Shown one piece after another: positions 47,943 through 55,247 of a stretch of 64,000 nt of DNA. The position numbers and the translations under genes were made by a program. Origin of the DNA: Fen-455 sp050012675 (GTDB lineage Bacteria > Actinomycetota > Acidimicrobiia > Acidimicrobiales > Bog-793); contig JBEKGS010000017.1 in assembly GCA_050012675.1 (NCBI GenBank), forward strand, positions 1 to 64,000, in the 5' to 3' direction. Positions within the stretch are counted from its first letter, which is position 1; every line of letters begins with the position of its first letter. A model generated the notes under the pieces. That model was not told where the DNA came from, made no database searches, and saw only the letters and a list, made by a program, of their open reading frames with translations.

Positions 47943-48763
47943 GAGCGCAGCTCCTCGTAGCCTTCGCGGTCGAGGCGCTCGGCGAGCTCAGGGCCTCCGC
48001 TCTCGACGATGCGCCCACCCAGCATCACGTGCACGCGGTCGGGCTGCAATTCCTCGAGGATCCGGCGGTAGTGCGTCACGATCAGGATGCCTAGCGCCGG
48101 GCGGATGCTCCGTACCGACTCGATCCCCCGGGCGACGATCCTGAGGGCGTCGACGTCGAGGCCCGAGTCGGTCTCGTCGAGGATGGCGACATCGGGCTCC
48201 AGCATTGCCATCTGGAGGATCTCGTTGCGTTTCTTCTCGCCGCCGGAGAAACCCTCGTTCAGGTACCGGCTGGCGAAGGAAGGGTCCATGCCCAGGCGGT
48301 TCATCCACTCCATGAGCGCCACACGTACCTCGAGCACCGAGATGTCCATCCCGCGGCGTGCGGACACGGCCTGGCGCAGGAACTGCGACACCGGCACGCC
48401 GGAGATCTCCTCGGGGTACTGGAAAGCGAGGAAGACACCGGCCCTGGCCCGGGCGTCGGGCGCCCAGGTGGTTATCTCCTCGCCCCGTAGCACGATGCGC
48501 CCGCTCACCACTTGGTAACCGGGATTGCCGGCGATGGCGTTGGCAAGCGTCGACTTGCCTGAGCCGTTCGGGCCCATGAGGGCATGCAGCTCGCCCTTTC
48601 CCACGACGAGGTCGACGCCGCGGAGGATCTCGTGATCCTCCACCGCCACGTGCAGGTCTTCGATCGCCAGCACCTGGTGAAAGGTGTCATCGTCGCCGGG
48701 TTGGCGGGCCGCGGGAGCCTCGGGATCTGGACGGGCTTTCGCGGTCATGCTCGCGTTCGACAC
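47939..48763 (-). CDS. sufC: SufC, Fe-S assembly ATPase
   Basis: This 274-residue ABC ATPase drives the SufBCD scaffold. It has GPNGSGKST, the signature GFSGGEKKR and Walker B ILDETDSGLD, plus FLAFQYPEEISGV typical of SufC. A leader of about 30 residues rich in Ala/Pro precedes the core. The GTG at 48763 was chosen because TAACAT lies 7 nt upstream; an ATG at 48772 is inside that -10 element. sufB and sufD are not adjacent: upstream is a hydrolase gene instead. Confidence 0.93.
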   Translation of the reverse strand: MSNASMTAKARPDPEAPAARQPGDDDTFHQVLAIEDLHVAVEDHEILRGVDLVVGKGELHALMGPNGSGKSTLANAIAGNPGYQVVSGRIVLRGEEITTWAPDARARAGVFLAFQYPEEISGVPVSQFLRQAVSARRGMDISVLEVRVALMEWMNRLGMDPSFASRYLNEGFSGGEKKRNEILQMAMLEPDVAILDETDSGLDVDALRIVARGIESVRSIRPALGILIVTHYRRILEELQPDRVHVMLGGRIVESGGPELAERLDREGYEELRS

Positions 48764-48770
48764 GACAAAC

Positions 48771-48776
48771 ATGTTA
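48771..48776 (-). promoter_or_regulatory. -10 element for leaderless sufC
   Basis: TAACAT on the minus strand, 7 nt, then GTG at 48763. It implies a start four codons... three codons downstream of the first ATG and a promoter internal to the suf region. Confidence 0.5.
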
Positions 48777-48819
48777 GACCTGCCGTCGGATTACCACTAC
48801 GCGCATAGGGGAAATCTCC

Positions 48820-49422
48820 CTACCAGCCCCTCGCGACCCATTCGTCCAGGTGAGGGAGCTCGGTTCCGATGGTCGTATCCAGGCCGTGGCCCGGCATGAC
48901 GATCGTCGTGGGCGGCAGGACCGCGAAGATGCGTCGCTCGATCGACTCGATGATGGTCGGGAAGTCCCCGATATCGCTGGCCGTGTTCCCCGGCCCTCCC
49001 GGGAACAGCGTGTCCCCGGAGAGAAGGACGGGGGATCCTTCGATGAGGAAGCACATCGACCCGGGTGTGTGGCCCGGGGTGTGTATCGTCCTCAGGCGCA
49101 GCCGGCCGACCTCGAGCACGTCGTCGTCCTCCAAGAGCAGGTCGTAGGAGGGGAGCATGGCGGCGTCCTCGGTGCGCACTGCGACCTCGTAACCGGCCTC
49201 GCGAAGCTGTGGGACCGCCTGGATGTGGTCCCAGTGGCCATGGGTCTCCACGACCTTGCGCACGCCGAGGCGCCGGCAGAGATCGAGCAGCTGCTCATGT
49301 TCGTTTGCGGCGTCGACGAGGAGGGCCTCGCCGCTCACGCGGCAGCGCACCACGAAGACGTTGTTGTCGTAGGGCCCGACGACGACCTTGTGTATCTCCA
49401 CCTGTTCGTCCTCGTAGTGCAC
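48820..49422 (-). CDS. Metallo-beta-lactamase-fold hydrolase (glyoxalase II-like)
   Basis: This 200-residue protein has the metal motif THGHWDH, then TPGHTPGS, SGDTLFPGG and MPGHGLDTTIG, which supply the His/Asp ligands of the glyoxalase II-like branch. It may cleave a thioester or a related bond; the substrate is unknown. AGGAG lies 8 nt before its GTG start. It lies upstream of sufC on the same strand, 57 bp away, so a shared transcript is possible, and it diverges from the DUF1707-like gene. Confidence 0.85.
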   Translation of the reverse strand: MHYEDEQVEIHKVVVGPYDNNVFVVRCRVSGEALLVDAANEHEQLLDLCRRLGVRKVVETHGHWDHIQAVPQLREAGYEVAVRTEDAAMLPSYDLLLEDDDVLEVGRLRLRTIHTPGHTPGSMCFLIEGSPVLLSGDTLFPGGPGNTASDIGDFPTIIESIERRIFAVLPPTTIVMPGHGLDTTIGTELPHLDEWVARGW

Positions 49423-49486
49423 GGCGCGGTCTCCTATCTCCCCTGTGAGGGTCCTCCTCGGGCCCGGGATCGATCTTGGGACAGAC

Positions 49487-49511
49487 TAAAGTCCGTTTGC
49501 GGAGGTGGTCC
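49487..49511 (+). promoter_or_regulatory. -10 and extended Shine-Dalgarno of the DUF1707-like gene
   Basis: TAAAGT (49487-49492) is followed by GGAGGTGGTCC (49501-49511). That 11-mer can pair in full with the GGAUCACCUCC end of 16S rRNA, with one G-U pair. The same 11-mer recurs at 49883 and 59119. Confidence 0.5.
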
Positions 49512-49514
49512 TCG

Positions 49515-49829
49515 GTGGTTCCTGACAAGCCTGCCGGCACGGGCGCGGGCTCGGGCGCCGGGGGCAGCCGGCCCTCGGGGCCGAGGGCTTCGGACCAGGA
49601 CCGGGAACGTTTCGCGGCCGAGTTGCACGAGCACTTCGCCGAGGGCCGGCTCAGCCTGGACGAGCTGCAACGTCGTGTCGACCTCGTCTTCGCGGCGGAG
49701 ACGCTCATTGATCTTTACGAGCTGACGAGCGATTTGCCTCATCCCGGGCCGCAGCTGTCGCGTCGGGGTGGCACCGGGCCCGGGCGCAGTTTCGCGGCCC
49801 GCAAGAGGCGCTGGTGGCCTTTCGGTTGA
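49515..49829 (+). CDS. DUF1707/SHOCT-like small protein
   Basis: This 104-residue protein has a disordered Gly/Pro-rich N terminus and a central domain ASDQDRERFAAELHEHFAEG, LSLDELQRRVDLVFAAET, typical of DUF1707 (a SHOCT-like helical pair common in actinobacteria). The C terminus ends RKRRWWPFG, basic and aromatic, possibly membrane-associating. Function is unknown. The GTG start lies behind an extended Shine-Dalgarno. It is followed within 70 bp by the structured 14-codon locus. Confidence 0.75.
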   Translation: MVPDKPAGTGAGSGAGGSRPSGPRASDQDRERFAAELHEHFAEGRLSLDELQRRVDLVFAAETLIDLYELTSDLPHPGPQLSRRGGTGPGRSFAARKRRWWPFG

Positions 49830-49860
49830 GTGGATCGCGCACATGGGGCCAAAGTCTCGA

Positions 49861-49866
49861 TACATT
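49861..49866 (+). promoter_or_regulatory. -10 element of the structured short transcript
   Basis: TACATT after CTCGA predicts a transcript starting near 49873, close to the extended Shine-Dalgarno. Together with the terminator at 49983 it defines a unit of about 130 nt. Confidence 0.4.
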
Positions 49867-49867
49867 A

Positions 49868-49962
49868 GGGCCACCAGAGAAAGGAGGTGGTCCAATTCAT
49901 GAGTAGTCAACCTTGCGGGACCCTGGAGGTGGCTGGCCGCTAGGCGGCACGCTGGACCACCT
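49868..49962 (+). promoter_or_regulatory. Alternative stems around an extended Shine-Dalgarno
   Basis: AGAAAGGAGGTGGTCC (49878-49893) complements the last 16 nt of actinobacterial 16S rRNA with one G-U pair. GGGCCACC (49868-49875) can pair with GGTGGTCC (49886-49893). AGGTGGTCCA (49885-49894) can instead pair perfectly over 10 bp with TGGACCACCT (49953-49962), enclosing the 14-codon ORF. The two stems exclude each other, and a second GGAGGTGG (49925-49932) competes for the distal arm. If transcription begins at 49873 the first stem is partly lost. Confidence 0.5.
49899..49943 (+). CDS. 14-codon ORF in a structured short transcription unit
   Basis: The ATG at 49899 is 11 nt past the GGAGG core of an unusually long Shine-Dalgarno. 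The product is MSSQPCGTLEVAGR with one Cys. The frame sits between two arms of a 10-bp inverted repeat, and its own last codons contain another GGAGGTGG. It has its own predicted promoter and terminator. It may be a regulatory leader, a peptide gene or a small RNA that titrates ribosomes. I cannot name a family. Confidence 0.5.
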   Translation: MSSQPCGTLEVAGR

Positions 49963-49982
49963 GGTGAAACCATCCAGACACC

Positions 49983-50004
49983 CTCGGTGAAGCCGAGCCT
50001 TTTT
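49983..50004 (+). terminator. Intrinsic terminator of the short transcript
   Basis: CTCGG-TGAAG-CCGAG followed by CC and five T residues. Confidence 0.6.
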
Positions 50005-50017
50005 CAGCAAAGACAAT

Positions 50018-50038
50018 GACTGTGGGTTTCCCGCAGTC
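50018..50038. repeat. 9-bp stem hairpin
   Basis: GACTGTGGG-TTT-CCCGCAGTC, nine pairs with one wobble on the plus-strand RNA. It directly precedes the 28-bp palindrome. Confidence 0.6.
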
Positions 50039-50040
50039 GC

Positions 50041-50068
50041 CTCGAGGGGCGCCTAGGCGCCCCTCGAG
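50041..50068. repeat. 28-bp perfect palindrome
   Basis: The 28 bases read identically on both strands, from CTCGAG at one end through GGCGCC to a central CTAG. As RNA or extruded DNA it would give a 12-bp GC-rich stem with a 4-nt loop. It lies in the intergenic region between the 14-codon unit and the opposing glycosylase gene. No T run follows on either strand, so a protein-binding or processing site is as likely as a terminator. Confidence 0.85.
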
Positions 50069-50113
50069 CGCGCAAGGGGATATGACCCCGTCGCGAAGGT
50101 GGTCGAGGCCGAA

Positions 50114-50131
50114 GGTCGCAGCCCTGCGACC
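50114..50131. repeat. 8-bp inverted repeat near the glycosylase gene stop
   Basis: GGTCGCAG-CC-CTGCGACC is perfect. It lies about 30 bp beyond the end of the opposing glycosylase gene and may help end that transcript. Confidence 0.5.
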
Positions 50132-50162
50132 GTGCATGCTGGCGGGCCCGCTCGGGGGCTCG

Positions 50163-50756
50163 TCAGGCGGTCTTGGCGGAGGCCTTGAGGGCGCGCTTGT
50201 GCTCGCGGACGGCCTGGAGAGCGGCCGGGCTGTCGATGTCGGCCACCGAGGCGAGCGAGCCGGGCCTCGCGAAATGCCCGGCGGCTTTCTCCCATCCCTC
50301 GGGACGGACGCCCAATTGCTTGCCGAGCAGGGCGACGAAGATCCGGGCCTTCTGCTCGCCGAAACCGGGAAGGGCCCTCACCCGCTTGAGCAGCTCCTCA
50401 CCGTCGGCGGCCGTCGTCCAGACGGCCGCCGCCTTTCCGCCGTACTCGTCGACGAGCAGCCGGCAGAGGTCCTGTACCCGGGCGGCCATCGCAGCCGGGA
50501 AGCGGTGTAGGGCGGGTTTCGCGACGAACAGGGCAGTCAGCTCGTCGGGTGCCATGGCGGCGATCCTGGCGGCGTCGAGCTTGGTGCCGAGCCTCTCGCG
50601 CAGGACCAACGGCCCGGTAAAGGCTTTTTCGAGAGGTACCTGCTGATCGAGGACCATGCCGATCAAAAGGGCGAGGGGATCCTCGACGAGGTACTTGTCG
50701 GCTCGCGGGTTCCCGGTGAAAGGGAGGCTCTTCGGTGCCTTCGTGTCTCGGGGCAT
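50163..50756 (-). CDS. HhH-GPD-type base-excision DNA repair protein
   Basis: This 197-residue protein has a helix-hairpin-helix region with LPGFGEQKARIF and an N-terminal segment PLALLIGMVLDQQVPLEKAF of the HhH-GPD glycosylase superfamily. The family is common in actinobacteria and has sometimes been annotated as HesB-like. It lacks the C-terminal Fe-S cysteines of EndoIII. A role in removing damaged bases is likely; the lesion is unknown. It lies 72 bp downstream of aceE on the same strand. Confidence 0.8.
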   Translation of the reverse strand: MPRDTKAPKSLPFTGNPRADKYLVEDPLALLIGMVLDQQVPLEKAFTGPLVLRERLGTKLDAARIAAMAPDELTALFVAKPALHRFPAAMAARVQDLCRLLVDEYGGKAAAVWTTAADGEELLKRVRALPGFGEQKARIFVALLGKQLGVRPEGWEKAAGHFARPGSLASVADIDSPAALQAVREHKRALKASAKTA

Positions 50757-50828
50757 CGGAAAAGTGTAGAGATCGTTTTGCCCGGCACCTACACCGGCGA
50801 CCCGGCGCGCCCCAGGCCGCCGCGGTTC

Positions 50829-53573
50829 TCAGGCGTCTCTCGGGTCGACGGCCTCGGGGTCGAGACCGTAGCGCTCGATGGCTGCGGCGACCTCGCTGGG
50901 CTTGCCCTCGCCGGCTGCCGCCAGCTCGGCCAGGACCGCGACGACGACGTGTGCGGCGTCGACCTCGAAATGCCTGCGAAGGGCGGCACGGGTGTCGGAA
51001 CGGCCGAACCCGTCTGTCCCGAGCACGGTGAAAGGGGCCCGCACGAAGCGGGCGACCTGATCGGGAACGGCCTTCAGGTAGTCGGTGACGGCGACCATCG
51101 GGCCCCGGGCCCCTTCGAGGGCGCGGGTTATGTAGGGCACGCGGGGTGCGCTCTCGGGGTGGAGCCGGTTCCAGCGCTCGACTTCGAGCCCGTCCTCCCT
51201 GAGTGCCTTGTAGCTCGTGACCGACCACGCTTCGGCACTCACGCCCCAGTCGGACGCCAGGATCTCACGCGCCTGCATGGCGGCCTGCCAGGCGGGCCCG
51301 GAGAAAAGGATCGTCGCCGCCCGACCAGGGGCGGCCCCGGCCGCCGGTCCTGCATAGCGGTAGATGCCGCGCAGGATCCCTTCTCTTATGTCCGCGGCCG
51401 CCGCTTGCTGGGTCGCCTCGTCGCCTTCCGGTACCGGCAGGGCGGGCATCGGGTAGTTCTCGTTGTAGAGCGTCAGGTAGTAGATGCAGTCCTCGGCCTC
51501 GGGGCCGAACATGTGCTCGATCCCTCGCTCGACGATGGTCGCCATCTCGTAGGCGAAGGCAGCGTCGTAGGCATGGATCGTCGGCACGACCGAAGCCAAG
51601 AGCAGCGAGTGCCCGTCCTCGTGCTGGAGCCCCTCGCCGTTCATGGTCGTGCGGCCCGCCGTGCATCCCATGAGGAAACCACGTGCCCGGGCATCGGCCG
51701 CCTGCCAGATCATGTCGCCCACCCGCTGGAACCCGAACATCGAATAGAACAGGTAGATGGGCAGCATCGGCAGCGACCAGGTGGCGTAGGAGGTCCCGGC
51801 CGCCTGGAAGCTCGCCATGGCGCCGGCCTCCGTGATGCCCTCCTCCAGGATCTGGCCCGTGCGCTCCTCCGAGTACGAGAGCAGGAGGCCCGCGTCGACG
51901 GGCGTGTAGAGCTGGCCGTCGGGGGCGTAGATCTTCACCTCCGAGAACAGGGCGTCGAGCCCGAAGGTGCGCCCTTCGTCGGGCACGATGGGCACGACGT
52001 ACTTTCCGATGCCTTTGTCCCGGAGCAGGTTGCGCAGCAGCCTCGCGAAGGCCATGGTGGTCGAGACCGGCTGGCCGCGCGAGCCCGAGGCGAACTCGGC
52101 GAACGTCGCCAGTTCCGGGGCGGGCAGCCCGGAAAGCCCACGGCCGCGTACGACACGGTTGGGCAGGTGCCCGCCGAGAGCACGGCTGCGGGCGGTCAGG
52201 TACTCGTGTACGGGCGATCCCACCGGCGGGCGGTAATAGGGCGGCGCCTCCGCGTCGAGAGCGTCGTCGGGGATCTCCTCGTGCAGGTGCAGCCGGTCAC
52301 GCAGCACCCTGAGCTGATCCTTGGTCATCTTCTTGATCTGGTGGGTGGCGTTGCGAGCTTCTATCTCGGGTCCGAGCGTCCAGCCCTTGATGGTCTTTGC
52401 GAGGATGGCCGTCGGCGCCCCGATGTGCTCGGTGGCGGCCTTGTAGGCGGCATAGAGCTTGCGGTAGTCGTGCCCCCCCCGGGGCAAGGTCTGCAGCTCC
52501 TCGTCTGTGAGGTGCTCGACGAGCTTGCGCAGGCGCGGGTCGGGGCCGAAGAAGTGCTCGCGGATGTAGGCACCGGACTCGGTGGCGAGGGTCTGGAAGT
52601 CGCCGTCGAGAGTCGTGTTCATCTTGTGGAGCAGCACGCCGTCGACGTCACGCGCCAACAGCTCGTCCCAGCGCCTGCCCCAGATGACCTTGATCACGTT
52701 CCATCCGCATCCCCGCAGCAGAGCCTCCAGCTCCTGGATGATCTTGCCGTTGCCCCGGACGGGCCCGTCCAGGCGTTGCAGGTTGCAGTTGACGACGAAA
52801 GTGAGGTTGTCCAGTCGTTCACGCGCCGCCAGGCTGAGGGCGGCCCGCGTCTCGGGCTCGTCGAATTCGCCGTCCCCGACGAAAGACCACACCCGCGACT
52901 GGGTCGTGTCCACAAGCTCGCGGTGCACGAGGTAGCGGTTAAAGCGCGCCTGGTAGATGGCGGTGAGGGGGCCGAGCCCCATCGACACCGTCGGGAACTC
53001 CCACCAGTCGGGCATGAGGCGGGGGTGCGGGTAGCTGGCCAAGCCCTTGCCACCCACCTCGAAGCGGTAATTGTCGAGATCGGCGTCCTCCAGCCGGCCT
53101 TCGACGTAGGCACGGGCATAGATGCCGGGCGAGGCGTGGCCCTGGAAGTACACCTGGTCGCCGGCTGTGCCGTTGGCCTTGCCGCGGAAGAAATGGTTGA
53201 AGCCGACCTCGTAGAGGGAGGCCGAGCTCGCAAAGGTCGACAGGTGGCCCCCGATGCCGGACTCACGTGTGTTCGCCCGCGTGACCATGACCGCGGCGTT
53301 CCAACGGATGTAGCGACGGACCTTGCGCTCGAGGTCCTCGTCGCCGGGGAACCAGGGCTCGGAGCGGGCCGGGATCGAGTTGATGTACGGGCTCGAGACG
53401 GTCGAAGGAAAGCCGACCTGGTTGGCGCGGGCTCGCTCCAGCAGCTTCATCAAAAGGAACTGGGCTCGTGGGCGGCCTTCGGTCTCGACGATGGCGTCGA
53501 AGGAGTCCATCCACTCGGAGGTCTCCTCGGGATCAATGTCGGGCAGCTGGTATGAGAAACCATCGATGATCAC
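50829..53573 (-). CDS. aceE: Pyruvate dehydrogenase E1 component, homodimeric
   Basis: This 914-residue ThDP enzyme decarboxylates pyruvate and acetylates the lipoyl group of E2. It has DPEETSEWMDSFDAIV, GHLSTFASSASLYEVGFNHFFRG and the ThDP motif GDGEFDEPE...NLTFVVNCN, all quoted in parts and typical of AceE. The GTG at 53573 starts MIIDGFSYQLPD like other AceE proteins and has a weak GAGACT -10 six nt upstream. The frame stays open to a TTG at 53654 with a protein-like stretch, so a longer start is possible. E2, E3 and lipoylation genes lie 5.5-13 kb away. Confidence 0.95.
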   Translation of the reverse strand: MIIDGFSYQLPDIDPEETSEWMDSFDAIVETEGRPRAQFLLMKLLERARANQVGFPSTVSSPYINSIPARSEPWFPGDEDLERKVRRYIRWNAAVMVTRANTRESGIGGHLSTFASSASLYEVGFNHFFRGKANGTAGDQVYFQGHASPGIYARAYVEGRLEDADLDNYRFEVGGKGLASYPHPRLMPDWWEFPTVSMGLGPLTAIYQARFNRYLVHRELVDTTQSRVWSFVGDGEFDEPETRAALSLAARERLDNLTFVVNCNLQRLDGPVRGNGKIIQELEALLRGCGWNVIKVIWGRRWDELLARDVDGVLLHKMNTTLDGDFQTLATESGAYIREHFFGPDPRLRKLVEHLTDEELQTLPRGGHDYRKLYAAYKAATEHIGAPTAILAKTIKGWTLGPEIEARNATHQIKKMTKDQLRVLRDRLHLHEEIPDDALDAEAPPYYRPPVGSPVHEYLTARSRALGGHLPNRVVRGRGLSGLPAPELATFAEFASGSRGQPVSTTMAFARLLRNLLRDKGIGKYVVPIVPDEGRTFGLDALFSEVKIYAPDGQLYTPVDAGLLLSYSEERTGQILEEGITEAGAMASFQAAGTSYATWSLPMLPIYLFYSMFGFQRVGDMIWQAADARARGFLMGCTAGRTTMNGEGLQHEDGHSLLLASVVPTIHAYDAAFAYEMATIVERGIEHMFGPEAEDCIYYLTLYNENYPMPALPVPEGDEATQQAAAADIREGILRGIYRYAGPAAGAAPGRAATILFSGPAWQAAMQAREILASDWGVSAEAWSVTSYKALREDGLEVERWNRLHPESAPRVPYITRALEGARGPMVAVTDYLKAVPDQVARFVRAPFTVLGTDGFGRSDTRAALRRHFEVDAAHVVVAVLAELAAAGEGKPSEVAAAIERYGLDPEAVDPRDA

Positions 53574-53714
53574 AGCTCCAGTCTCGCGCCCGCGCGAGTG
53601 TCTTCCGACCGCTTGGGCGAGGAATTCTTCGAGAGTTAGCAATCCGGGGTCCAAAACGGGCGCCGAGGCGTGTCAAGACCCCAGGGGGAGCTGCGCAGCA
53701 GGCAGAATGACCCC

Positions 53715-54182
53715 GTGACCCTCTTCGAGGACCCGGACCCGGCGACTGTCGTGTTCACTGACGGCGCGTGTATCGGCAATCCGGGTCCGGGAGGCTGGGC
53801 CTGGGCGGTCACGGAGTCCGAGTACGAGAGCGGCCACGCCGCCAGCACGACCAATCAACGTATGGAGGTCACGGCCGTGCTGGAAGCGCTCGGTTCCATT
53901 CGCGGTCGCGTGCACGTCGTCAGCGACTCGACCTACGTCGTCAACTGCTTCAGCCAGCGCTGGTGGGCGGGATGGCGCGCCCGTGGGTGGCGGAATTCCC
54001 GGGGTGAGCCTGTCGCGAACCAGGACCTCTGGCGCCCGCTCATCGACGAGGTCGTCGACAAAAGGCGCGGCGAGATCAAGCTGACCTGGGTGAAGGGGCA
54101 CTCGGGTGACCCGATGAACGAGCTCGTTGACCGGCTCGCGGTCGATGCCGCCCGCTTCCAGAGGGGCGCCCGCGGGCGCTGA
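53715..54182 (+). CDS. rnhA: Ribonuclease HI
   Basis: This 155-residue nuclease cuts the RNA strand of RNA-DNA hybrids. The catalytic acids are Asp in VFTDGAC, Glu in NQRMEVTAVLEAL, Asp in VSDSTYVV and Asp in VDRLAVDAAR. WWAGWRARGWRNSRGEPVANQDLW and KGHSGDPMNELVD complete the family pattern, quoted in parts. The GTG at 53715 follows CAGAAT by six nt, a weak leaderless -10. It diverges from aceE. Confidence 0.95.
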   Translation: MTLFEDPDPATVVFTDGACIGNPGPGGWAWAVTESEYESGHAASTTNQRMEVTAVLEALGSIRGRVHVVSDSTYVVNCFSQRWWAGWRARGWRNSRGEPVANQDLWRPLIDEVVDKRRGEIKLTWVKGHSGDPMNELVDRLAVDAARFQRGARGR

Positions 54183-54184
54183 AC

Positions 54185-54227
54185 TGGTGCCGGCACCATT
54201 ACCTCGAAGCGAAGTTCCAGGTAATCT
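54185..54227 (+). promoter_or_regulatory. Promoter and inverted repeats before the aldo/keto reductase gene
   Basis: TAATCT (54222-54227) lies 8 nt before ATG 54236 and is the likely -10 of a leaderless mRNA. A 14-bp perfect palindrome TGGTGCCGGCACCA (54185-54198) lies upstream. ATTACCT (54198-54204) and AGGTAAT (54219-54225) form a 7-bp inverted repeat with a 14-bp spacer whose right arm overlaps the -10, as a repressor site would. Confidence 0.5.
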
Positions 54228-54235
54228 CCCAGGCG

Positions 54236-55216
54236 ATGCGATATGTGGAGGTAGCCGGCGAGAAGGTGTCGGCCATTGGCCTTGGCGCCTGGCAGTTCGG
54301 GTCGAAGGAATGGGGATACGGCTCCCATTACGCCGAGCACGACGCGTTCGACATCGTGCACCGCGCCCTCGATCTGGGCATGAACCTGATAGATACCGCC
54401 GAGATGTACGGCCTCGGTCGCTCGGAGCGCATCGTCGGCCGCGCGATCACAGAGAGGCGGGCGGAGGTGTTCCTCGCCTCGAAGGTCCTGCCCATCCTGC
54501 CCTTGCGGGGGATCGTCGCCTGGAGGGCGGCCGGGAGCGCCCGGCGACTCGGTGTCGCGCAGATGGACCTCTACCAGCTTCACTGGCCGAACCCGTTGGT
54601 CCCCCTCACCGAGCAGATGGTGGCGATGCGGGCCCTGCAACGCAGCGGCGCCATCCGCCACATAGGAGTGAGCAACTTCTCCCTCGAGCGCTGGCGGGCG
54701 GCCGAGGGTGCCCTCGGTGGTCCCGTGCTTTCCAACCAGGTCCGGTTCAACCTGGTCGACCGCCGGCCCCTCAAGGCGATGACCGCATGGGCGGCCGCGA
54801 ACGACCGTCTCGTGATCGCCTACAGCCCGCTCGCCCAGGGCCTGCTCTCGGCCCGCTATGACGCTGAGCACCGGCCGACGGCGATGCGCGCCAAGACGGC
54901 TGCATTCCTTCCCGAGAACCTCGACCGTGCCCGGCTGCTCCTGGACGCGCTGCGGGAGATCGCCGGTCGCCACGACGCCACGCCCGCTCAGGTGGCCCTC
55001 GCCTGGCTGATAGGCCACCCGAACGTCGTGGCCATACCGGGCGCCAGCACGGTCGCACAGCTCCAGCGGAACGCCGAGGCCGCCGAGCTCGAGCTGACGG
55101 CCGAGGACCAGCACCGGCTCGTGGACGCCGCCGAGGCCTACCGCCCGATCCACGGCCTGGCCGCCGTGCCCTCACTTGTCAAGATCCGCACGGCCAGATC
55201 CGGGCACGGTCGCTGA
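54236..55216 (+). CDS. Aldo/keto reductase
   Basis: This 326-residue barrel oxidoreductase has the catalytic tetrad: Asp in NLIDTAEMYG, Tyr in the same motif, Lys in LASKVLP and His in LYQLHWPN. NADPH-binding segments SNFSLERW, YSPLAQGLLS and AIPGASTVAQLQRNAE are present. It probably reduces an aldehyde or ketone with NADPH; the substrate is unknown. It follows rnhA but has its own promoter with operator-like repeats. The amidase gene starts 31 bp downstream. Confidence 0.88.
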   Translation: MRYVEVAGEKVSAIGLGAWQFGSKEWGYGSHYAEHDAFDIVHRALDLGMNLIDTAEMYGLGRSERIVGRAITERRAEVFLASKVLPILPLRGIVAWRAAGSARRLGVAQMDLYQLHWPNPLVPLTEQMVAMRALQRSGAIRHIGVSNFSLERWRAAEGALGGPVLSNQVRFNLVDRRPLKAMTAWAAANDRLVIAYSPLAQGLLSARYDAEHRPTAMRAKTAAFLPENLDRARLLLDALREIAGRHDATPAQVALAWLIGHPNVVAIPGASTVAQLQRNAEAAELELTAEDQHRLVDAAEAYRPIHGLAAVPSLVKIRTARSGHGR

Positions 55217-55247
55217 CCGGAACAGGCCTTCGCCCGACAGGGGACTC

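Noticed and set aside
50778..53555. A 925-codon open frame on the plus strand opposite aceE
   Set aside because: The minus strand encodes a full AceE with catalytic motifs. The opposite frame reflects codon bias only.
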